Part shown: positions 8,384 through 16,353 of the stretch, in pieces
Numbering within the stretch: position 1 is the stretch's first letter
Layout: each line of letters begins with the position of its first letter
Origin: Lachnospiraceae bacterium
Lineage (GTDB): Bacteria; Bacillota; Clostridia; Lachnospirales; Lachnospiraceae
Length of the DNA stretch: 49,409 nucleotides
Assembly (NCBI GenBank): GCA_021201665.1
Contig: JAJQEO010000047.1
Location: 1 to 49,409, forward strand
Direction: 5' to 3'
Position numbers and translations under genes: made by a program
The notes under the pieces: generated by a model
Database searches by the model: none
The model's input: the letters and a program-made list of their open reading frames with translations, nothing else
Told to the model about the DNA's origin: nothing

Positions 8384-8578
8384 ATGAGCATTAATCTGAT
8401 TTTTAAGATAGCGGCCGTCGGGATCCTGGTTTCGGTCCTTAGCCAGGTGCTGAAGCAGAGCGGCCGGGAAGAGCATGCGTTTCTGACAAGCCTGGCCGGT
8501 CTGCTGCTGGTTTTATTCTGGCTGGTACCCTATATCAGTCAGCTGTTCGAGACGGTGAAGTCTCTGTTTTCCCTCTGA
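8384..8578 (+). CDS. spoIIIAC: Stage III sporulation protein AC
   Basis: A 64-residue, two-helix membrane protein, the expected size for SpoIIIAC. It shares ancestry with the N-terminal half of SpoIIIAD. Helix 1 runs about residues 4-22 (LIFKIAAVGILVSVLSQVL), the cytoplasmic loop contains KQSGREEHAF, and helix 2 is LTSLAGLLLVLFWLVPYI. GGAAGGTGA precedes the ATG. It is a mother-cell component of the channel. Confidence 0.95.
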   Translation: MSINLIFKIAAVGILVSVLSQVLKQSGREEHAFLTSLAGLLLVLFWLVPYISQLFETVKSLFSL

Positions 8579-8685
8579 TCCTGTGCAGCTTTAGTCATAA
8601 CATAAATGTTTATATACTGCCTGTGCTGATATCATCTGCGTTGCTGTCAGTCGATACAGTCACATTCAGAAAAGCAGTTTATGAT

Positions 8686-8768
8686 GAAAAGTATTATAAA
8701 AGTATTGGGAAAAGCATTATGAAAAGCATTATGAAAAGCATTATGAAAAGCATTATGAAAAGCATCAC
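8686..8768. repeat. 12-bp tandem repeat between spoIIIAC and spoIIIAD
   Basis: GAAAAGCATTAT is repeated four times exactly (8709-8756), followed by a variant unit to 8768. Two degenerate units precede it from 8686. The array sits directly upstream of the spoIIIAD ribosome binding site. The frame is open through it (it would read KSIM repeats) but the spoIIIAD start is better placed downstream. Confidence 0.92.
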
Positions 8769-8799
8769 GGGAAGTATTTCAGGAAGGAGGCTCCTGCCC

Positions 8800-9183
8800 A
8801 TGAATATGATAAAAATTGCCTGCCTTGGAGTGGCTGCCGTGATGCTTGCTCTTTTCCTCAAAGAAACGAAAGGACCCTTTTCACAGCTGATCAGTCTGTC
8901 CGCCTGTCTGTTGATCATTTTTTACAGTGTCTCCAGGCTGACCTCTGTTTTTGAACTGCTTGAGACGCTGAGCGGCTATGTGTCTGATCAGAGGAGCTAT
9001 TATAAGATTTTACTTAAAATCACAGGAATCACCTATATTGCTGACTTTTCCGCCAACATTTGCCGGGACGCCGGATACGGCGCGATTGCGGGACAGATTG
9101 AGATCTTCGGGAAAATATCCATTCTGGCAATCAGCTCGCCGATCATTTTGGCACTGATGGAGACGGTGTATGAATTTTTATAG
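8800..9183 (+). CDS. spoIIIAD: Stage III sporulation protein AD
   Basis: 127-residue integral membrane protein of the SpoIIIA complex. I start it at the ATG at 8800 because AGGAAGGAGG (8781-8790) lies 9 bases upstream and MNMIKIACLGVAAVMLALFLK matches the usual N-terminus. The frame opens further upstream but only through the 12-bp repeat. About four helices are visible: residues 3-21, 29-48, 70-90 (ITYIADFSANICRDAGY segment) and 105-125. The SpoIIIAC-like module is at the N-terminus. Confidence 0.93.
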   Translation: MNMIKIACLGVAAVMLALFLKETKGPFSQLISLSACLLIIFYSVSRLTSVFELLETLSGYVSDQRSYYKILLKITGITYIADFSANICRDAGYGAIAGQIEIFGKISILAISSPIILALMETVYEFL

Positions 9184-9319
9184 CGAAGGAGGAAAATCCC
9201 GGGCAGAGTTTGCGTATGCACTGGATGAGAAATATTGTGGTCAGGACATTTGCAACGCAGAATGCAGCATCGGCCGGGAAAGCAAAACAGAACTGGGGAA
9301 GGTGCAGGGGAATTATAAT

Positions 9320-9404
9320 CGAGCAGGAGGCGGCTCGTCGACTCCTGCTCGTACGCGCCAGCCGCGGGTGGCAAAGCCACTAATTTCCTTACGCGGCTGT
9401 GCGC
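9320..9404 (+). other. Two-hairpin structured element between spoIIIAD and spoIIIAE
   Basis: Hairpin 1 is a perfect 10-bp stem, CGAGCAGGAG (9320-9329) with CTCCTGCTCG (9342-9351), loop 12 nt. Hairpin 2 pairs GCGCCAGCCGCG (9355-9366) with CGCGGCTG-T-GCGC (9392-9404), a 12-bp stem with one bulge, enclosing a smaller stem GTGGC-AAA-GCCAC (9368-9380). They fill a 247-bp gap where spoIIIAD and spoIIIAE are usually adjacent. No T-run follows, so this is not a simple terminator. Confidence 0.65.
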
Positions 9405-9430
9405 ATCAGCAGGCAGCAGTGAGGGCGCAG

Positions 9431-10612
9431 ATGTGGACAAAAACAGTCATGGTGACATTTCTGGTAATAATGGCAGCCCTGTCGGGGTGGCTCTTTACGC
9501 CGGTCACGGTTCAGTGCGAAGCTGCCAGGGAGGAGGAAACTGAGGAAAGCTCCGCTCTTTTGATGGACGAAATTGAAGGTTACCTGGATATTGCCGAGCT
9601 GGAGGAGAGTGTTTCAGAACTGCTGCAGACAGATGATTTTTCCTTCTGGGATACAGTGAAAAAGCTGATTGCCGGAGAAATCCCCTTTAGCATGGATCTG
9701 ATCGTGGATACGATATCTGCAGTGTTTCTGGACGAGCTTTTGCAGCAGAAAAAACTCATCTGGCAGATTTTGCTGATCGCCATTGCCTCAGCGGTATTTT
9801 CCAACTTTGTGCGGGTATTTGACAGTCATCAGATTTCGGATGTCAGCTTTTATATGGCCTACCTGATGCTTTCCACGCTGCTGATGCGTGCCTTTTTGTC
9901 ACTGGAAAACCTTGTTTCGGAAACCTGCGGCACCATGTTCACATTTATGGAAATATTGCTGCCTTCTTATCTGATTACAGTGGTCATAAGCGCGGGTACC
10001 GTCACCGCAATCGGGTTTTACCAGGTGTCGCTGCTGGCGATCGGTCTTCTGGAAACGGTGATCGGCAGGCTGATTCTGCCTGCCATCCGCGCGTATATTC
10101 TGCTCCTGATTCTGAACCAGCTCTCCAGAGAGGATTATTTTTCCGGAATTGCAGCCCTTCTGGAAACCGTGATTACCTGGAGTGTAAAAACGGTGCTGGG
10201 CATTGCGGTCGGACTGGGGGCTGTTCAATGCCTGGTTACACCCGCGATCGATTCTCTGAAAAGTACGGCTCTTGGACGGGCAATCTCCGTGATACCGGGC
10301 GTAGGTACCATCCTTGGCGCGGCGGCGCAGACGGTGGCGGGCTCCGCCGTGGTGATTAAGAATGCGGTTGGCGTGGCGGGAATTCTTGCCCTGGCATTGA
10401 TCTGCCTGACTCCCCTGGCAAAGCTTTCCGCCTGTGTCCTGCTGTTCCGGGCTCTGCGCGCGGTCATTTGGCCGGTCTGTGAAAAGCGTCTGACGGATGG
10501 AATCGAGAGTGTCTGCCGCGGAAGCGTCCTGCTGCTGCGCGTTCTTTCTTCTTCCCTCGCGGTTTTTGTCATTTTGCTGGCAATGATTACTGCTTCCGTC
10601 AGGAACGGATAG
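9431..10612 (+). CDS. spoIIIAE: Stage III sporulation protein AE
   Basis: Large polytopic membrane protein of the SpoIIIA complex. From the ATG at 9431 (GAGGG six bases upstream) it has 393 residues, very near the ~399 usual for the family, and begins with a signal-like helix (MVTFLVIMAALSGWLFTPV). An in-frame ATG at 9170 would add 87 residues of unusual, structured-RNA-derived sequence and I judge it unlikely. The extracytoplasmic N-terminal region is acidic (EEETEESSAL, DIAELEESVSELL). Then follow about seven helices, with the conserved VIPGVGTILGAAAQTVAGS segment near residues 281-299. spoIIIAF starts 75 bp downstream. Confidence 0.9.
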   Translation: MWTKTVMVTFLVIMAALSGWLFTPVTVQCEAAREEETEESSALLMDEIEGYLDIAELEESVSELLQTDDFSFWDTVKKLIAGEIPFSMDLIVDTISAVFLDELLQQKKLIWQILLIAIASAVFSNFVRVFDSHQISDVSFYMAYLMLSTLLMRAFLSLENLVSETCGTMFTFMEILLPSYLITVVISAGTVTAIGFYQVSLLAIGLLETVIGRLILPAIRAYILLLILNQLSREDYFSGIAALLETVITWSVKTVLGIAVGLGAVQCLVTPAIDSLKSTALGRAISVIPGVGTILGAAAQTVAGSAVVIKNAVGVAGILALALICLTPLAKLSACVLLFRALRAVIWPVCEKRLTDGIESVCRGSVLLLRVLSSSLAVFVILLAMITASVRNG

Positions 10613-10687
10613 AATATGCTGCTTCGCGGGAGTCGAAGGAACGAAGCTCCAGACGTACACAAAGCGTGAGAGGAAGGAGAAGCAGTC

Positions 10688-11197
10688 GTGAGAGAATGGA
10701 TCAAAACGGTTTCCGCGAGCATTTGTATCATGACGATTCTGGTTCATCTGATTCCGGATGGCCGCTTCGCAAAGTATGTCCGCTTTTACGCGGGTCTGCT
10801 GATTTTTTTCATGATTATTCTGCCGGTCCTTGAGCTTTTGGGAACGGAAGGAGAGCTGGAACGTTATCTGCAGCTGGAATTTCTGAAAGAAGACTATTAT
10901 GATCTGGAAACTGCCGCAGCCGGCCTCGCGGATCTGAAAAACGACCAGATCCTGGAAGCGTTTCAGGAGGAGCTCACACGGCAGATTTCTGAGGTGGCCG
11001 AGGCGTACGGACTGCAGGTGGCTTCTACGGAAATTGATTTCGGGGAAGACGGCTATTCGATAGACTCGATCGCTCTAAAGGTAGAAGCCGCGGATGACAA
11101 GACAGAGGAGGAAATTTCCGAAGCGGCCGCCGGAGCCAGAAGCGAGATTGCCGGACTTTATCTGATACCGGCTTTGAATATTGAAATCATCTATTGA
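10688..11197 (+). CDS. spoIIIAF: Stage III sporulation protein AF
   Basis: 169-residue protein with a GTG start behind GGAAGGAG. Two N-terminal helices (about residues 5-23 and 31-50, FYAGLLIFFMIILPVLELL) are followed by a soluble domain. In the family that domain has a ring-building-motif fold, and the protein anchors the mother-cell side of the channel. The middle is rich in acidic residues (LEFLKEDYYDLETAAAGLAD). Standard position in the operon. Confidence 0.92.
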   Translation: MREWIKTVSASICIMTILVHLIPDGRFAKYVRFYAGLLIFFMIILPVLELLGTEGELERYLQLEFLKEDYYDLETAAAGLADLKNDQILEAFQEELTRQISEVAEAYGLQVASTEIDFGEDGYSIDSIALKVEAADDKTEEEISEAAAGARSEIAGLYLIPALNIEIIY

Positions 11198-11320
11198 AAT
11201 AAGTCGGACGCGTCCCATTGCCGGGAAGGAGCTGCTGTGGAGACGCTGCATTGTAAGATGTAAGAAACGTCCCGGGTTTCGCGTCATGTATCCTTGAAAT
11301 CAGAGAAAGGTAACAGGCTT

Positions 11321-11902
11321 ATGAGGCAGTGGATTGCAAAAATTAAGAACGGAAAAAAAGACCAGGTGATCATTCTTTTGCTGTTCGGAATATTGCTGGT
11401 AGTCATTGCCTGGCCGACGGATGCGGGAGATACAGGCGATGGCACGGTCGATGGAAGTACGGAGACGGCAGGGGATGTTTCCGATTTGTCCGGCAGTGAG
11501 GAGAACCTCGGCGACGCGGCTATTCTGGAGGATCGCCTGGAAGAAATCTTAAGTCAGGTAGAAGGTGTTGGAGAGGTCCGGGCAATGATTACCCTGCAGT
11601 CGGATGGAAAGAAGGTGGTGGAGAAGGACACGGAGCAGTCACAGTCAAAGGAAGAAAGTACACAGTCAGAGGAATCCTCACTCTCGGAACAGTCCTCCGG
11701 AAGTGAAACGACGATTTACGAGAAGGACTCTTCTGGAAACGAAACGCCTTTTGTGGTTGAAGAGCTTTCCCCGGAGATCCTTGGAGTGCTGGTGATTGCG
11801 CAGGGGGCTGGGAGCGCGGCTGTTGAGGCAGAGATTACGGAGGCCGTGATGGCATTATTCGGGATTGAGGCGCATAAAATCAAAGTAATGAAGATGGAAT
11901 GA
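11321..11902 (+). CDS. spoIIIAG: Stage III sporulation protein AG
   Basis: Channel ring protein of the mother-cell membrane. The ATG at 11321 gives 193 residues; an in-frame TTG at 11294 is possible. One membrane helix (VIILLLFGILLVVIAW, about residues 17-32) is followed by a disordered acidic linker, then a ring-building domain (LEDRLEEILSQVEGVGEVRAMITL). This is interrupted by a Ser/Glu/Gln-rich stretch (DTEQSQSKEESTQSEESSLS) where the family carries its ring-specific insertion. The domain resumes at VVEELSPEILGVLVIAQGAG. Its stop overlaps the start region of spoIIIAH. Confidence 0.93.
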   Translation: MRQWIAKIKNGKKDQVIILLLFGILLVVIAWPTDAGDTGDGTVDGSTETAGDVSDLSGSEENLGDAAILEDRLEEILSQVEGVGEVRAMITLQSDGKKVVEKDTEQSQSKEESTQSEESSLSEQSSGSETTIYEKDSSGNETPFVVEELSPEILGVLVIAQGAGSAAVEAEITEAVMALFGIEAHKIKVMKME

Positions 11903-11916
11903 GGAGGCAGGATCAG

Positions 11917-12762
11917 GTGAAAAAGCTATTTCGAAAAAACCAGCTGATCATCACAACACTGGCAGTCATGATCGCGGTTGCCGGGTATCTGAATTACTCC
12001 GGACGGGTTCTCGAAGAGAGCGCGGACGCGGTCAGCACCGATGAAAATACGGTGCTGCTGACAGATGAGGCGGAAATTGATACTTATGTGGACACTTACA
12101 CAGATATTGTAAGTCTGGACGGGGACGGAGAGGAGGAGGCTTCGGCAGGGACAGATACGGAGGATTCCGGTGCGGCGATCGGGGAGGCGGTTCTCGCAAG
12201 CACCGGGGTCAGCCAGGTAAGCGAGATCCTGGCGGCCGCGAAGCTGAACCGGGAGCAGGTGCGCTCAAAGAGCAAGGAGGAGCTGCAGGAAATCCTGGAC
12301 AGTACAGATGTCGGGGAGGAACAGAAGGAGGAAGCGGTCGCGGCCATGACAACTCTGACACTGAATGCGGAGAAGGAGGCCGCGGCAGAGCTTTTGCTGG
12401 AGGCGAGCGGGTTCACGGATTGTGTTGTAAGCATCACGGACGATACAGCGGATGTAGTTATCAATGCGTCCTCCCTGACCGAGGCGCAGCGGGCACAGAT
12501 TGAAGATATTGTGAAACGCAAGACCGAGGTGGCCGGTGAAAAAATCGTGATCACGCCGGCTGCAGCGGCGGTGGCCACATCGTCGGCCGCAGATTTGGAT
12601 ATGGATGCATCGGATACAGATGCTTCGGAGGACGATACTTTGGCCGATACGGAGCAGGCGTCCGCAGGTACGTCGGCTGATACAGCCGATACGGAGCAGG
12701 CATCCGCAGACCTGTCAGAGGACACGGCTGATACGACACAGACAGAAACAGCAGGTGGCTGA
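11917..12762 (+). CDS. spoIIIAH: Stage III sporulation protein AH with repetitive acidic tail
   Basis: Mother-cell ring protein whose extracytoplasmic domain binds forespore SpoIIQ. I prefer the GTG at 11917, 9 bases after AGGAGG, over the ATG at 11899 that overlaps the spoIIIAG stop; the N-terminus then reads (M)KKLFRKNQLIITTLAVMIAV as in relatives. After the helix comes an acidic linker and the ring-building domain (LTLNAEKEAAAELLLEASGF, VVINASSLTEAQRAQIEDIV, VAGEKIVITP). The chain then runs on for about 65 residues rich in Ala, Asp, Thr and Ser, with ADTEQAS occurring twice; the DNA shows a 42-bp duplication (12643-12684 and 12685-12726). Most SpoIIIAH proteins end near the domain, so the tail is unusual. 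Confidence 0.93.
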   Translation: MKKLFRKNQLIITTLAVMIAVAGYLNYSGRVLEESADAVSTDENTVLLTDEAEIDTYVDTYTDIVSLDGDGEEEASAGTDTEDSGAAIGEAVLASTGVSQVSEILAAAKLNREQVRSKSKEELQEILDSTDVGEEQKEEAVAAMTTLTLNAEKEAAAELLLEASGFTDCVVSITDDTADVVINASSLTEAQRAQIEDIVKRKTEVAGEKIVITPAAAAVATSSAADLDMDASDTDASEDDTLADTEQASAGTSADTADTEQASADLSEDTADTTQTETAGG

Positions 12763-12884
12763 TGCAATTGGCACAGTGCCGGCGGATATATCCCGGCCAT
12801 ATTTGTATGCATGTCAGCGGAATCGTGTGCAGAAAATTGTGAATGGATTCCTGGAACAGAGCCATACCTTCTGACATATCGAAG

Positions 12885-12930
12885 CTGCCCCGGCCAAAAC
12901 CGGATACCCGGCAGAGCGGGGCAGTTATTT
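12885..12930 (+). terminator. Probable terminator of the spoIIIA operon
   Basis: CTGCCCCG (12885-12892) pairs with CGGGGCAG (12917-12924). The 24-nt loop can fold further, and TTATTT follows. It is about 120 bp after the spoIIIAH stop. Confidence 0.55.
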
Positions 12931-12979
12931 GAAAGAATGTGCTCGCAATTCCATTAGCTTTAGATGATGGGTGGCTCAC
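12928..12979 (+). repeat. Dispersed repeat family B, copy 1
   Basis: One of four ~50-bp copies in this window that begin TTTGAAAGAATGTG, continue with CC(A/T)ATTAGCTTT-like sequence and end GGTGGCTCAC or similar. Most like copy 3 (27052-27103). It overlaps the T-rich end of the operon terminator. Confidence 0.85.
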
Positions 12980-13105
12980 CATCGGGATGAGCGTTACTGT
13001 ACTGCAAAACTTTTCTGGTATCGGAAAATCAGCGGCATGTCACGCTGCCCGGCCGTGTTCCTGATGATCTGATACAGGCCGCATTGTTTTTCTGACTCCG
13101 GAAAA

Positions 13106-14278
13106 TCAGATCCTCGCCACGCCGCTCTTTCTGGCCGCGTCAGCCGCCGCTTTCGCAACTGCGTCCTTCACGCGCGGATCAAAGGCGGCCGGAAGGATGT
13201 AATCAGCATTCAGCTCCTCGTCGCTCACCAGAGATGCGAGGGCATATGCGGCGGCCACCTTCATCTCATCATTGATGTCGGAAGCCCGCACGTCCAGGGC
13301 GCCGCGGAACATGCCCGGGAAACACAGGACGTTGTTGACCTGGTTCGGAAAATCGGAGCGCCCTGTGGAGACAACTGCGGCTCCGGCCGCTTTCGCCTCG
13401 TCCGGGAAAATCTCCGGAGTCGGGTTCGCGCAGGCGAAAATAATCGGATCCTTCGCCATCGTGCGTACCATGTCCGCAGTCAGAGTACCGGGGGCCGATA
13501 CGCCGATAAAGACATCCGCGCCCCGGATGACATCCGCGAGCGAGCCCTTTTCCCGGCCGAAATTTGTAATTTTTGCCATTTCCTCCTTAATGGGATTCAG
13601 ACCGTCGCGCCCTTCGTAAATTGCACCCTTCCGGTCGGTCATGATGACATTTTTCAGACCCATCGAGAGCAGCAGCCGGATGATCGCGATACCGGCCGCA
13701 CCGGCACCGGAGGTGACGATTTTGACGTCCTCCAGCCTTTTGCCGACCAGCTTCAGAGCGTTGATTAGCCCGGCCAGCGTGATGACCGCCGTACCGTGCT
13801 GGTCATCATGAAAAATCGGAATATCGCAGCGCTCCTTCAGCTTTTTCTCGATTTCAAAGCATCGGGGAGCGGAGATGTCCTCCAGATTGACTCCGCCGAA
13901 GCTCCCTGCGAGCAGCGCGACCGTGTTGACGATCTCATCGACATCCTTGCTGCGCACGCACAGGGGAATGGCGTCCACATCGCCGAAGGCTTTAAACAGG
14001 ACGCATTTGCCCTCCATGACCGGCATGCCGGCCTCCGGGCCGATGTCGCCCAGTCCCAGCACGGCGGTGCCGTCCGTCACGACTGCCACCGTATTCCAGC
14101 GCCGGGTCAGCTCATAGCTTTTACTGATATCCTTTTGAATTTCCAGACACGGCTGGGCAACCCCGGGCGTGTAGGCAAGGCTGAGCGCGTCCTTTGAGTC
14201 GACAGCCGCGCGTGCGGTGATTTCAATTTTACCTTTCAGCTCATAATGCATTTTCAAAGATTCTTTTGCGTAATCCAT
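13106..14278 (-). CDS. NAD(P)-dependent malic enzyme (decarboxylating)
   Basis: Oxidatively decarboxylates malate to pyruvate and CO2. The 390 residues match the short bacterial class without an extra phosphotransacetylase domain. Visible parts: LAYTPGVAQPCLEI near residues 34-47 with the catalytic Tyr region, VTDGTAVLGLGDIGPEAGMPVMEGK near 67-91, FHDDQHGTAVI (metal-binding acidic pair) near 160, the Rossmann loop SGAGAAGIA near 190-198, and FACANPTPEIFPDEA. GAGGAG precedes the ATG. The coenzyme preference cannot be read reliably. The gene stands alone. Confidence 0.92.
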   Translation of the reverse strand: MDYAKESLKMHYELKGKIEITARAAVDSKDALSLAYTPGVAQPCLEIQKDISKSYELTRRWNTVAVVTDGTAVLGLGDIGPEAGMPVMEGKCVLFKAFGDVDAIPLCVRSKDVDEIVNTVALLAGSFGGVNLEDISAPRCFEIEKKLKERCDIPIFHDDQHGTAVITLAGLINALKLVGKRLEDVKIVTSGAGAAGIAIIRLLLSMGLKNVIMTDRKGAIYEGRDGLNPIKEEMAKITNFGREKGSLADVIRGADVFIGVSAPGTLTADMVRTMAKDPIIFACANPTPEIFPDEAKAAGAAVVSTGRSDFPNQVNNVLCFPGMFRGALDVRASDINDEMKVAAAYALASLVSDEELNADYILPAAFDPRVKDAVAKAAADAARKSGVARI

Positions 14279-14319
14279 AGTGAATACTCCTCATTTTTTG
14301 GTGAAATCATGCAGGAATT

Positions 14320-14400
14320 GTAACTGCTCAGTGCCTTCACATAAAATACGCTTTCATGCGTACTTCGAAGCAGGTGCGAAGTACTGTCCTGAATAGTTAC
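14320..14400 (-). repeat. Dispersed repeat family A, copy 1 (complete, 81 bp)
   Basis: Bounded by GTAACTGCTCAG and CTGAATAGTTAC, which are imperfect inverted repeats. Read on the minus strand it contains hairpin 1 (TACTTCG...CGAAGTA) and hairpin 2 (ACGC-ATGAAA-GCGT). Compared with copies at 24341, 36801 and 40124, hairpin 2 differs by paired changes that keep the stem. Confidence 0.88.
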
Positions 14401-14698
14401 CAGAAATTTTCGGGTTCCTGACTGGTGAAATAGTGTGGCTTTTCCGGCTGCGTATACAAAGAAGCAAATAGGGCACATTTGCCGGAGCGCAGCCTGTAAC
14501 ATCATAGCATCAGATGAAGACAATTACCAGAGCGAATTGAAAAAATTATGCCATCTGCGTCAGAATTTCGTCTGTGTCAGAAAAACATTAGGATTATGAA
14601 AGCGCTATAGATGATTTTGAAGTGTTTCCATATGCAGAGGATTTAAAGGTTAAATATTAAAAAAATCGGTAAAATCATTACGAAAACGTTACTAATAT

Positions 14699-14728
14699 TT
14701 GACAGCTATATGAAGCTTATGGTAAAAT
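14699..14728 (+). promoter_or_regulatory. Promoter of the SGNH hydrolase gene
   Basis: TTGACA (14699-14704) and TAAAAT (14723-14728), 18 bp apart. Start of transcription near 14735. An in-frame ATG at 14710 lies between the two hexamers and so cannot be the translation start. Confidence 0.78.
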
Positions 14729-14784
14729 ATCAATCAAATATCTGCAGACACGGGATTTTCATCATGATGAGGAGAATTAAGAAT

Positions 14785-16203
14785 ATGGAAGGGATGAGGA
14801 AAAGGTTTTTACTGTTTGCCATGCTATTTACACTGCTGATTGGCGCCGGAAGTGTAAAGGCATCAGCTGCGACGGTCAATGTAGTGAAAACTGCCACGGT
14901 CGTTTCAGGCGGCGAGTGGGTGACCAAAACGACCGGACGAAAGTATAAATATGAGGACGGCACCTACGCGAAAAATATCTGGCTGAATATTGGCGGCAGT
15001 ATTTACTATTTTGATTCAAAGGGGATATGCCAGACGGGATGGTTTACGTATAATGACAATTACTATTATGCGAGCAGCACTGGCAAGCTTTATGTGAGCA
15101 AATGGAAGACGACAAAGAATTATAAGTATTACCTTCGGGCGAATGGCACCAGGGGGACCAGCCAGTGGCTTAAAATCGAGGGGAAATATTACTATTTTAA
15201 CGCAAAGGGCCGGCTGGTTACCAGCTCCATTTTTGCTGTGAATGGGAAATACTATTGTGTGGACGGCAACGGCGTGCGCGTGACAAGCTCCCTGGTAAAG
15301 AAAAATGGGAAGACCTATTATTTTGGCGAGGACGGCGTACGTCTGAAAAGCAGCTGGCTGACACTGAACGGAAAGACTTATTATTTTAATTCCAGCGGTG
15401 TGCGCGTAGAAGGTACGCTGAAAAAAATCAGCGGCAAATACTACTATTTTAAGTCGAATGGTGCACTCCTTAAGAGCAGCTGGAAGACGATCAGCGGCAA
15501 AACATACTATTTTAACTCCAGCGGTGTACGCGTACAGAGCAAATGGAAGAAGATCAGCGGGAATTATTATTATTTCGACAGCAATGGTGTTATGCTGACC
15601 AGCCAGTGGGTCGGGGATTATTACGTAGATGAAAACGGCGTCCGGCTGACGGATTGCGTGGTTGACGGCTACAAGCTGGATTCCACCGGCAAGAAGGGAG
15701 AGTACACAGGGAAATATATCTTTGTCGGAGATTCCCGTATTGTAGGCATGGCAAGCGCTGTGTCTGATTCCAACACGATTTTTATCGGAAAGGTTGGCAT
15801 GGGGCTCAGCTGGCTGAAGAGTACTGCGAGCAATACGCTTGCCACCTATCTTAACAAGGATTCAACCGCGAAAGTGATTTTCGCATTTGGAGTAAACGAC
15901 CTGTATAATATTTCTTCCTATATTACCTACTACAATACGCTGATTGCAAAATATCCGGATACGGAATTCTACATGATGGCAGTGAATCCGGTCAACGAGA
16001 CGACAGCGAAGAAATACGGATACAGTGTCACCAATTCCCAGATCGCTGCGTTTAACAAGAAGCTCAAGGCTGCATTTTCCTCCATTTATGTGGATACGTA
16101 TACGTATCTGAACAGCAATGGATTTGGTACCTCGGATGGGATCCATTATACATCCGCGACCTACAAGAAAATATACAGCTATGTCATTTCGGCGGTCAGC
16201 TAA
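14785..16203 (+). CDS. Secreted SGNH/GDSL hydrolase with cell-wall-binding repeats
   Basis: A 472-residue exported protein. I chose the ATG at 14785 (GAGGAG 10 bases upstream, downstream of the promoter). A signal peptide MRKRFLLFAMLFTLLIGAGS ends near the AxA of VKASAA. Then come about ten ~20-residue aromatic repeats with G(K/N)YYYF...GxxxxSxW patterns, like choline- or glucan-binding repeats that hold proteins to wall polymers. From about residue 310 there is an SGNH domain: FVGDSR (Ser317 nucleophile), a Gly in KVGMGLS, GVND (Asn371) and DGIHY (Asp451, His454). It probably deacylates a surface carbohydrate or peptidoglycan; the substrate is unknown. Confidence 0.87.
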   Translation: MEGMRKRFLLFAMLFTLLIGAGSVKASAATVNVVKTATVVSGGEWVTKTTGRKYKYEDGTYAKNIWLNIGGSIYYFDSKGICQTGWFTYNDNYYYASSTGKLYVSKWKTTKNYKYYLRANGTRGTSQWLKIEGKYYYFNAKGRLVTSSIFAVNGKYYCVDGNGVRVTSSLVKKNGKTYYFGEDGVRLKSSWLTLNGKTYYFNSSGVRVEGTLKKISGKYYYFKSNGALLKSSWKTISGKTYYFNSSGVRVQSKWKKISGNYYYFDSNGVMLTSQWVGDYYVDENGVRLTDCVVDGYKLDSTGKKGEYTGKYIFVGDSRIVGMASAVSDSNTIFIGKVGMGLSWLKSTASNTLATYLNKDSTAKVIFAFGVNDLYNISSYITYYNTLIAKYPDTEFYMMAVNPVNETTAKKYGYSVTNSQIAAFNKKLKAAFSSIYVDTYTYLNSNGFGTSDGIHYTSATYKKIYSYVISAVS

Positions 16204-16256
16204 AGGGTGTGCTGACTGCAATGCAGCTGCTCTGGCCCGGAAACCGTATGGACATG

Positions 16257-16318
16257 TGTGCCGCGGCTCAGCGCTTGTATATTTGCGTGTGCTGCGGCTC
16301 AATACATGTACACTTGCG
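16257..16318. repeat. 31-bp direct repeat, two units
   Basis: TGTG(C/T)CGCGGCTCA... occurs at 16257-16287 and again at 16288-16318, with substitutions concentrated in the middle. It is downstream of the SGNH gene and outside any supported gene. Confidence 0.7.
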
Positions 16319-16353
16319 CGTGTGGGGATCGGACTGACAGATGAGATCAGGAT

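Larger units (their letters stand above)
12763..13105. other. Intergenic region between spoIIIAH and malic enzyme
   Basis: 343 bp between two convergent genes. It holds a likely spoIIIA operon terminator (12885-12930) and a copy of dispersed repeat family B (12928-12979). Nothing recognisable lies in 12980-13105. Confidence 0.6.
14279..14784. other. Divergent intergenic region, malic enzyme / SGNH protein
   Basis: 506 bp containing the malic enzyme ribosome binding site, a complete copy of dispersed repeat family A (14320-14400), roughly 250 bp of AT-rich sequence without a recognisable gene, and the promoter of the SGNH protein. Confidence 0.6.

Noticed and set aside
8623..8799. Longer SpoIIIAD start upstream
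   Set aside because: It would be made of KSIM tandem repeats; a strong AGGAAGGAGG site just before the ATG at 8800 decides the start.
9170..9430. N-terminal extension of SpoIIIAE from an ATG at 9170
   Set aside because: The extra 87 residues come from hairpin-forming DNA, are not signal-like, and the start at 9431 gives the normal family length with a proper N-terminal helix.
14710..14784. Earlier starts of the SGNH protein
   Set aside because: The ATG at 14710 lies between the -35 and -10 hexamers of the promoter, and the signal peptide begins after 14785.
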